DNA of 5,011 bases from contig PWJF01000376.1 of assembly GCA_003560935.1 (NCBI GenBank), forward strand, positions 1 to 5,011. The letters run 5' to 3'. Shown one piece after another: positions 1 to 5,011 of the stretch. Both the position numbers and the translations under genes were made by a program. Origin of the DNA: Ignavibacteriales bacterium (GTDB lineage Bacteria; Bacteroidota; Ignavibacteria; T3Sed10-11). A model generated the notes under the pieces. The model was not told where the DNA came from. It was given only the letters and a program-made list of their open reading frames with translations, and searched no databases. Position 1 is the stretch's first letter, and every line of letters starts with the position of its first letter.

Positions 1-1688
1 CCGGAGCAGTAATTGACGGTCCCGCACTGCTGCTTGATTCTCACAGCACATCGGTTATCGAGAAGGGATGGCAATTGGAACTCGATTCGGACTTAAACGG
101 CGTTGCAAGAAAAGTGAAGGGTATATCGGGTCATCATGCATCGAGGCGTCCCGAAGCGGTAACACTTGAACTCTTCACAAGCCGATTTGAGTCAATTGCC
201 GAAGAGATGGGCGCAATTCTTCAGCGAACGGCGCTTTCGGTGAATGTAAAAGAACGGCTCGATTTTTCATGTGCGCTGCTGGATGCGGAAGGCGAGCTTG
301 TCGCAAATGCGCCGCACATCCCCGTGCATCTCGGATCGCTCGGTATGTGCGTTCGACGCTTGCGTGAAGTGCTCCCTATGGAACCTGGCGATGTGATTGT
401 TACGAATCATCCCGCATTCGGCGGATCTCATCTTCCCGATGTAACTGTAGTCGCACCGGTTTTTACCGGTAACAATAAGTTAATAGGGTATGTTGCAAGC
501 AGGGCGCATCACGGTGAGATCGGAGGAACGGTACCCGGATCGATGCCGCCGCTCGGACGGAATCTTGAAGAAGAAGGAGTTGTCATTTCACCGACATTTA
601 TAGTAAAAAACGGAGAAGCCCGGTGGAATGAAATTGAACGGTTGTTAACCGAAGCCCGGCATCCTACCCGGGCTGTTGCAGATAATCTCGCCGATCTCAA
701 TGCGGCAATTGCAGCGAATCATCGGGGAGCAGTCGCACTTCGCGCACTGGCTGATCAATCGGGTATCGATACTGTCGCTCATTATATGAAAGAATTAAAG
801 TCATACGCGGAAGGTCGAATTCGACACACCCTCTTATCTATTCCCGACGGTACGTACGTCTCAGAAGAGTATCTTGATGACGGCACACCTCTTTGCGTAA
901 CAATAGATATTAATGGAGATACGGCGGTAATAGATTTTACCGGTTCGGGGACTGTCCACCAGGGTAATTTAAACGCAACATCCGCTATTGTAAATAGTGT
1001 GGTGATATACGTTTTACGTCTCCTTATTGAGCAAGAACTTCCCCTTAACGAAGGATTGATGAAAGCGATAACGCTAAACATTCCCGAAGGAATTCTGAAT
1101 CCCCCGTTCGTTGATGATCCTGCTCGCTGCCCTGCGGTTGTTGGAGGTAATGTGGAAACGAGTCAACGGCTTGTGGACACATTGCTTAAACCTTTTAATC
1201 GCGTTGCATGCAGTCAGGGAACAATGAACAATGTAGTATTTGGCAATGATCGCTTCGGTTATTATGAAACCATCTGCGGGGGTTGCGGAGCCGGTCTGGG
1301 TTTCAACGGTGCGAGCGCGGTTCATCACCATATGACAAATACGCGAATAACCGACGCGGAGGTACTTGAACATCGTTATCCGGTTAGACTCGAGCGTTTT
1401 TCGATCCGGCATGGATCGGGAGGAAGCGGTAAAAACAACGGCGGCGATGGAGTTATCCGTGAAATGGTTTTTCTCGATTCGCTTTCATTATCCGTTCTTA
1501 CGCAGCATCGCTCGACGGGGCCGTATGGACTTGAAGGCGGCGGCAGCGGTAAACCGGGCAAACAGTATGTCATACGGAAGGATGGGACTGTTGTTTCTTT
1601 GAAATCTATCGACGGATACACGGTTCACCCGGGAGATCGTTTCATTATTAAAACACCGGGGGGTGGCGGATGGGGTGGATTGCGGTAG
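1..1688 (+). CDS. oplAH: 5-oxoprolinase, fused HyuA-HyuB (OPLAH) type, 5'-truncated by the window edge
   Basis: Predicted cytoplasmic ATP-dependent 5-oxoprolinase, opening 5-oxo-L-proline (pyroglutamate) to L-glutamate. The frame is open from the first full codon at position 3. The first residues (GPALLLDSHSTSVIEKGW, encoded by 18-71) match the end of a HyuA/ATPase half. A linker of about 27 residues leads into a complete HyuB half starting near 153 (EAVTLELF). Conserved HyuB blocks are visible: ERLDFSCALLD (252-284), NHPAFGGSHLPD (405-440), RAHHGEIGG (501-527), PGSMPP shortly after, GGNVETSQ (1143-1166), SQGTMNN (1212-1232), and the glycine-rich C-terminal end before TAG at 1686-1688. About 561 residues lie in the window; the fused family is usually about 1,200-1,300 residues, so over half is upstream. 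The order and the KERLDFSCAL and HIPVHLG motifs resemble eukaryotic OPLAH closely. A related hydantoinase or acetone carboxylase is less likely. An in-frame TTG at 75 has a purine-rich AGAAGGGA six bases upstream, so separate initiation of HyuB cannot be fully excluded. Confidence 0.92.
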   Translation, partial: GAVIDGPALLLDSHSTSVIEKGWQLELDSDLNGVARKVKGISGHHASRRPEAVTLELFTSRFESIAEEMGAILQRTALSVNVKERLDFSCALLDAEGELVANAPHIPVHLGSLGMCVRRLREVLPMEPGDVIVTNHPAFGGSHLPDVTVVAPVFTGNNKLIGYVASRAHHGEIGGTVPGSMPPLGRNLEEEGVVISPTFIVKNGEARWNEIERLLTEARHPTRAVADNLADLNAAIAANHRGAVALRALADQSGIDTVAHYMKELKSYAEGRIRHTLLSIPDGTYVSEEYLDDGTPLCVTIDINGDTAVIDFTGSGTVHQGNLNATSAIVNSVVIYVLRLLIEQELPLNEGLMKAITLNIPEGILNPPFVDDPARCPAVVGGNVETSQRLVDTLLKPFNRVACSQGTMNNVVFGNDRFGYYETICGGCGAGLGFNGASAVHHHMTNTRITDAEVLEHRYPVRLERFSIRHGSGGSGKNNGGDGVIREMVFLDSLSLSVLTQHRSTGPYGLEGGGSGKPGKQYVIRKDGTVVSLKSIDGYTVHPGDRFIIKTPGGGGWGGLR

Positions 1689-1713
1689 GCAGTTGACAGT
1701 AGGCAGTAGACAA
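1686..1713. repeat. short heptanucleotide tandem repeat, four units
   Basis: Four consecutive 7-bp units with consensus TAGRCAG. Units 1 and 3 are identical (TAGGCAG), unit 2 begins TT and has A at the purine position, and unit 4 ends in AA. The first three bases of unit 1 are the TAG stop codon of the upstream gene, so the array begins inside the gene end and runs into the spacer. Short heptamer arrays of this look occur between genes in several bacterial groups; that comparison is from memory. The array contains a perfect TTGACA (1693-1698), but no -10 box lies at a suitable distance. Confidence 0.6.
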
Positions 1714-1801
1714 ACTTCCCCACACGACGCTGTAGTGTCTTGCATTTTAAATTACAATTACATACCTTTTTTATCAACATTTAGATGTCCTGCCGTACAC
1801 T

Positions 1802-1830
1802 TTGAGAGTCGTACATAATTCATCTATTCT
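1802..1830 (+). promoter_or_regulatory. candidate sigma-70-type promoter for the small membrane protein and Nramp genes
   Basis: A -35-like TTGAGA (1802-1807, five of six consensus bases) and a -10-like TATTCT (1825-1830, four of six) are separated by exactly 17 bp. Transcription would start near 1837, just ahead of the Shine-Dalgarno GGGAGG at 1845-1850 and the ATG at 1855. It is the best promoter-like pair I found in the 1689-1854 gap. The hexamer CGTACA occurs at 1794-1799 and 1810-1815, flanking the -35 box with 16-bp periodicity. This could be a regulator site or chance. Confidence 0.4.
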
Positions 1831-1854
1831 CTTACACATTTCACGGGAGGCGTT

Positions 1855-2271
1855 ATGAACAGGAAGCTCATCATCGGGTTCATCGCCGTATTCGTCGTAT
1901 TTATGATACTTGATTATTTAATTCACAATGTTTTACTTGCCTCTCTCTATGAGGAGACCGAACATTTGTGGCGCCCGGCGGAAGAGATGAAGAGCTGGAT
2001 ATTTTTTATAACCGGCCTCTTTTTCGCCTTTTTCTTTACACTCATTTTTTCGAAAGGATATGAAGGGAAAGGGATTATGGAAGGTGTCAGGTACGGATTG
2101 TATGTCGCGCTTTTAGTACATGTTCCCGGTGCTTACGTTTCGTATGCCGTAATGCCGATTCCGTACGCTCTCGCGCTTCAATGGTTTCTGTACGGAACGA
2201 TTCAGTTCATTCTCTTGGGTATTTTACTTGCGTTGGTGTATAGTGCCAAGACAAAGGAAGGCACTGCATAG
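1855..2271 (+). CDS. small four-helix integral membrane protein of unknown function
   Basis: A 138-residue protein with four predicted membrane helices, at about residues 5-28, 48-66, 79-101 and 105-129. There is no cleavable signal peptide, so it should sit in the inner membrane. The ATG at 1855 is supported by GGGAGG (1845-1850) four bases upstream. Visible polar features that may be functional are Asp20 and His24 at the end of helix 1 (DYLIH), a loop with Glu34, Glu36, His37 and Trp39-Arg40-Pro41, a glycine-rich charged loop KGYEGKGIMEG (residues 67-77), and His89 plus Pro91 in helix 3. I do not recognise the family and assign no function. Its stop lies 18 bp before the Nramp-type gene, in the same frame, so the two are very probably co-transcribed and it may be a partner of that transporter; this is inference. 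The codon pattern and hydrophobic composition look like a real gene. Confidence 0.82.
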   Translation: MNRKLIIGFIAVFVVFMILDYLIHNVLLASLYEETEHLWRPAEEMKSWIFFITGLFFAFFFTLIFSKGYEGKGIMEGVRYGLYVALLVHVPGAYVSYAVMPIPYALALQWFLYGTIQFILLGILLALVYSAKTKEGTA

Positions 2272-2276
2272 GAGGA
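2270..2276 (+). promoter_or_regulatory. ribosome binding site of the Nramp-type gene, unusually distant
   Basis: A strong AGGAGGA overlaps the stop codon of the upstream gene (TAG 2269-2271). It ends 13 bases before the ATG at 2290, longer than the usual 5-9. The codons between TAG and that ATG in this frame are GAG, GAT, TTA, TCC, ATC and GCG, with no ATG, GTG or TTG, so no better in-frame standard start exists. The overlap with the upstream stop suggests translational coupling. Confidence 0.6.
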
Positions 2277-2289
2277 TTTATCCATCGCG

Positions 2290-3600
2290 ATGTTTAAATC
2301 CCGCTTATTAAGTATTTTATTCTGGTCGGTTATTGCGGCGGCGTTTATCGGTCCGGGTACGGTGACGACCGCCGCATCTGCGGGGGCGGCATTCGGATAT
2401 GATTTGCTCTGGGCGCTTGTCTTTTCGATCATTGCAACGCTCGTTCTTCAGGAGGCGAGTTCGCGGATAACCATTATATCCGGCAGCAACCTCGGTGAAG
2501 CAATTCGTAAACAGTATTTCGATATCCCTCATCTCAGGTTCATACCTTACTTTGTGTTCACCTCGATCTTTATCGGATGTGTGGCATATGAAGCGGGCAA
2601 CATCCTGGGTGCCGTTGCCGGGATAACGCTCATTCTCGATTTCCCCTCCCATATAGTGACGCTTAGTATCGGATGTACTGCAGCAATCCTGTTGTACACC
2701 GGATCGACCGGGACGGTTGTTCGTGTACTCGGAGGCATTGTCGGTGTAATGGGGATAAGTTTTTTAACCACCGCCATACTGCTGAAGCCGTCACCCGGTG
2801 AGCTTTTTGCGGGAGGATTTGTTCCATTATTCCCGACGGGATCCGGCTTGCTTATTCTCGGTTTAATCGGAACAACCGTAGTGCCGTATAATCTCTTTCT
2901 CGGCTCCGGTATTTCGCGCGGACATACGTTGAGCGAAATGCGATTCGGATTGACCGTAGCGGTTCTTCTCGGGGGCATTATCTCCATGGCAGTGCTCGTC
3001 GTCGGTGCATCGATCATCGGGTCGTTCAGTTATGAATTTCTTTCCGAAACATTATCCGGACAGCTCGGGCCATGGTCGGGGATTCTCCTCGGCGTAGGAT
3101 TGTTTGCCGCCGGTCTGACTTCTGCAATTACTGCGCCTCTTGCTGCGGCAATAACCGCACGAAGTATACTCGGTAATTCGAACGATGACCGGTGGAGCGA
3201 ATCGTCTCCGCGCTATAGGGTTGTCTGGGGCGTCGTACTGCTCACCGGTTTAATACTGGGTCTTACACGGGTACAACCCATCCCGGCGATTATCCTTGCC
3301 CAGGCATTGAACGGGATAGTTTTGCCGTTTGCGGCGGTCTTTCTTCTCATCGCGGTGAACGATCGTGCTTTGATGGGAATTACCGGATTAAATAACGCGC
3401 TGAAAAATATTGTGATGTGTCTCGTTGTCTTCATCGCAATCGTGTTAGGTGTAACAAATATATCACGCGCCGCGGCGAATGCCCTGGGTTTTGTTATTAC
3501 AAACGAAGCTTTTCTTCTCATAGCCGCGCTTTTGATTTCATCCCTTCTTGCTTTCCCATTATGGAAAATAATTGCGAAAAGAAGAGGGTATAGTGGATAA
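2290..3600 (+). CDS. divergent Nramp (SLC11) family transporter with altered metal-site motifs
   Basis: A 436-residue integral membrane protein of Nramp length and layout, with 11-12 helices and a LeuT-type fold expected. Similarity to canonical Nramp runs along its length: AFIGPGTVTTA in helix 1 corresponds to canonical AYMDPGNWATD, then AGAAFGYDLLWAL; GTTVVPYNLFL in helix 6 to GATVMPHNLYL; and AQALNGIVLPFA in helix 10 to SQVVLSLQLPFA. The key positions differ. Helix 1 DPGN is G21-P22-G23-T24. The helix 6 Ala, Met and His are Thr195, Val198 and Tyr200. The helix 3 Asp and Glu of the proton path appear as Glu101 and Asn104 (AYEAGNILG). Gln338 in helix 10 is kept. The family moves divalent metals into the cytoplasm, usually with protons; here the substrate and coupling are unknown, so mntH would be a misleading name. 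I recall a clade with GPGT and YEAGN motifs, so this looks like an established subtype rather than decay. It is probably co-expressed with the small membrane protein just upstream. Confidence 0.9.
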   Translation: MFKSRLLSILFWSVIAAAFIGPGTVTTAASAGAAFGYDLLWALVFSIIATLVLQEASSRITIISGSNLGEAIRKQYFDIPHLRFIPYFVFTSIFIGCVAYEAGNILGAVAGITLILDFPSHIVTLSIGCTAAILLYTGSTGTVVRVLGGIVGVMGISFLTTAILLKPSPGELFAGGFVPLFPTGSGLLILGLIGTTVVPYNLFLGSGISRGHTLSEMRFGLTVAVLLGGIISMAVLVVGASIIGSFSYEFLSETLSGQLGPWSGILLGVGLFAAGLTSAITAPLAAAITARSILGNSNDDRWSESSPRYRVVWGVVLLTGLILGLTRVQPIPAIILAQALNGIVLPFAAVFLLIAVNDRALMGITGLNNALKNIVMCLVVFIAIVLGVTNISRAAANALGFVITNEAFLLIAALLISSLLAFPLWKIIAKRRGYSG

Positions 3601-3681
3601 TTTTGATCTAAAGGTAAATTTGTCACTCTCCAATGTGATTCCCACCATAAAATTTCGTACATTTATAACATAAAGTTTTAC

Positions 3682-3700
3682 AGGTAACAGCTATTTACCT
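3682..3700 (+). promoter_or_regulatory. small inverted repeat in the gap before the PLP enzyme gene
   Basis: AGGTAA (3682-3687) pairs perfectly with TTACCT (3695-3700) across a 7-base loop. The stem is short and half A/T, and no T-tract follows, so it is a poor intrinsic terminator. It lies 74 bases before the next ATG and could be an operator half-site pair or a weak RNA hairpin. A TTTACA (3677-3682) touches its left edge but has no good -10 partner. The rest of the 3601-3774 gap is A/T-rich and shows no riboswitch, tRNA or convincing promoter that I can recognise. Confidence 0.25.
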
Positions 3701-3774
3701 ACTCATCCATTCTTTCCAGCTATATGAAAACTCATCATGAAGCTACCAGATAAACCGAAACGGGAGTTGTATCA

Positions 3775-4986
3775 ATGGAAAATATTGAAGACACATATTT
3801 TGAAACCAAATGCGTTCATTCCGGTATAAAAGACTATGAATACGGACCGGTCGTTCCCCCGATCTATCAAACATCTACTTTTAAATTTAAATCTGCCGCT
3901 CATGGCGCCGCGTTGTTTGCCGGTGAAGAAAAGGGTTACATTTACACCCGAATGGGAAACCCGACTATCGAGGCGATGGAGGATAGTGTTGCCGAACTCG
4001 AAGGCGGGCATAAAGCGTTGGGATGCGGAAGCGGCATGGCGGCTGTTCATACCGTGTTCGCAGCACTGACGCAGACCGGCGATAATGTCATTTGTTGTCG
4101 CGCAGCGTACGGACCGACAACGACGCTGCTTAATTCCATAATGAAGCGATACGGTGTGGAAACCACATTCGTCGATGCATCGAACATCGAAGAAGTACAA
4201 AATGCGGTCAACGGTAGAACACGTGTTATTTATATAGAAACACCGGGTAATCCGACCCTGTCAATTGCCGACATAGAAGGGATTGCTGCAATTGCACATA
4301 AAAATGGAACGATGCTTGTCGTCGATAATACCTTCATGAGCCCCGCACTACAGAAACCGTTTGAATTTGGAGCGGATATCGTTTTGCACAGCATGACGAA
4401 ATTTTTAAACGGACATGCGGATGTTATCGGCGGAGTGGTGGTGGTCAAAGATGAAGAAACATACCGTGAATTCAGAAAAGTACTCAATCAGATCGGCGGT
4501 GTTATCGATCCGTTTAATTCTTTTCTCGTCCACCGCGGTATCAAGACACTTGCGCTGCGTATGGAACGCCACTGTGAGAGCGCGATGAAAATTGCCGAAT
4601 ATCTTGAAAGTCATCAGGCAGTATCAAACGTAATGTTCCCGGGATTACCGGGTCATCCGCAATACAGACTCGCCCGAAAGCAACAAAAGGGACCCGGCGG
4701 ATTAATTTCATTTAAATTAAAAGGCGGCTACCGGGCGGGGCAGAACATGATGAACAATGTCAAACTCTTCCAGCTTGCGGTCAGTCTTGGCGGCGTCGAA
4801 TCGCTGATACAGCATCCGGCAAGTATGACACATGCGTCGATGGGACGGGAAGCACGGTCGGATGCGGGGATATGCGAGGGGTTGGTCCGGCTCTCGGTCG
4901 GTATCGAAAACGTTAACGATCTTATCCATGATCTTGAACGGGGACTTGAAAAAGTAGATGATGTGCGGGAAGCGGTGATGATTTGA
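3775..4986 (+). CDS. PLP-dependent Cys/Met metabolism enzyme, probably methionine gamma-lyase-like
   Basis: A 403-residue cytoplasmic PLP enzyme of fold type I. The ATG at 3775 has GGGAG at 3762-3766, 8 bases upstream. Hallmarks in order: VVPPIYQTSTF near the N-terminus; Tyr57 and Arg59 in YTRMGNPT (these bind cofactor phosphate of the neighbouring subunit); Ser87-Gly88-Met89 phosphate loop; Tyr112 stacking on PLP; Asp184 in VVDNTF binding the pyridine nitrogen; Ser206, Thr208 and Schiff-base Lys209 in HSMTKFLNGH; LAVSLGG at 334-340; Arg372 binding the substrate carboxylate. A gamma-lyase would convert methionine to 2-oxobutyrate, ammonia and methanethiol. Val336 stands where cystathionine gamma-lyase and gamma-synthase usually have Glu (LAESLGG), and the length is below that of O-acetylhomoserine sulfhydrylases (about 430), which favours methionine gamma-lyase. 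However, Pro114 (AYGPT) replaces the active-site Cys116 of the Pseudomonas enzyme, so specificity is uncertain: cystathionine, homocysteine or cysteine are possible substrates. It is preceded by a 174-bp gap and probably has its own promoter. Confidence 0.9.
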   Translation: MENIEDTYFETKCVHSGIKDYEYGPVVPPIYQTSTFKFKSAAHGAALFAGEEKGYIYTRMGNPTIEAMEDSVAELEGGHKALGCGSGMAAVHTVFAALTQTGDNVICCRAAYGPTTTLLNSIMKRYGVETTFVDASNIEEVQNAVNGRTRVIYIETPGNPTLSIADIEGIAAIAHKNGTMLVVDNTFMSPALQKPFEFGADIVLHSMTKFLNGHADVIGGVVVVKDEETYREFRKVLNQIGGVIDPFNSFLVHRGIKTLALRMERHCESAMKIAEYLESHQAVSNVMFPGLPGHPQYRLARKQQKGPGGLISFKLKGGYRAGQNMMNNVKLFQLAVSLGGVESLIQHPASMTHASMGREARSDAGICEGLVRLSVGIENVNDLIHDLERGLEKVDDVREAVMI

Positions 4987-5011
4987 CGGAGCCGGGTTTA
5001 TCTGCCTATCA

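Noticed and set aside
1366..1602. Plus-strand 78-codon frame inside oplAH
   Set aside because: It overlaps a conserved HyuB region in a different frame and resembles no known protein.
1693..1698. Perfect TTGACA considered as a -35 box
   Set aside because: It is part of the heptamer repeat, and the sequence 16-18 bp downstream has no resemblance to TATAAT.
1722..1738. Imperfect hairpin (ACAC/GTGT plus AC/GT, one mismatch, 3-base loop) followed by a TTTT stretch, considered as the oplAH terminator
   Set aside because: Only six pairs with an internal mismatch, and the T-run begins about seven bases later and is short; too weak to call.
3213..3662. Long minus-strand open frame (149 codons) opposite the Nramp gene end, and other minus-strand frames across the window
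   Set aside because: They lie antisense to well-supported genes, have no recognisable domain, and their composition is that expected from the opposite strand.
3601..3774. Gap before a sulfur amino-acid enzyme checked for a SAM riboswitch or T-box
   Set aside because: No recognisable conserved core or multi-helix arrangement with a terminator; only the small inverted repeat at 3682-3700 stands out.
3737..3829. Short ORF of 30 codons starting ATG at 3737 and overlapping the PLP enzyme start, considered as a leader peptide
   Set aside because: No Shine-Dalgarno ahead of it, no run of methionine or cysteine codons, and it overlaps the enzyme coding sequence in another frame.

Overview
The window is an ordinary-looking bacterial chromosomal segment of moderate GC content with four genes, all on the + strand. 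Shine-Dalgarno-like GGAGG/GGGAG motifs precede the three internal genes. The phylum cannot be fixed from the sequence. I see no mobile element, CRISPR array, tRNA or rRNA.

Layout: (1) 1-1688 is the 3' part of a 5-oxoprolinase of the fused OPLAH type. The reading frame is open from the window edge, and its first codons encode the typical C-terminal end of the HyuA (ATPase) half, running without a stop into a complete HyuB half. A start placed at the in-frame TTG at 75 would probably be wrong. (2) 1689-1854 is a non-coding gap. It begins with a short 7-bp tandem repeat that overlaps the oplAH stop codon and ends with a plausible sigma-70-type promoter. (3) 1855-2271 encodes a small four-helix membrane protein of a family I cannot name. 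(4) 2290-3600 encodes an Nramp-fold (SLC11) transporter of a divergent type; genes 3 and 4 are 18 bp apart, in the same frame, and very likely form one operon. (5) 3601-3774 is a non-coding gap with one small hairpin. (6) 3775-4986 encodes a PLP-dependent Cys/Met-metabolism enzyme, best read as methionine gamma-lyase-like. The last 25 bases hold nothing I can identify.

The flanking enzymes could both act on amino acids linked to sulfur or glutathione metabolism: 5-oxoproline to glutamate, and methionine or another sulfur amino acid to a 2-oxoacid, ammonia and a thiol. Nothing in the sequence proves that they work together.

The most unusual point is the Nramp protein. By my alignment from memory, almost every residue that binds metal or couples protons in canonical Nramp transporters is changed, so its substrate should not be assumed to be manganese or iron. 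I did not find a clearly new multi-gene system.
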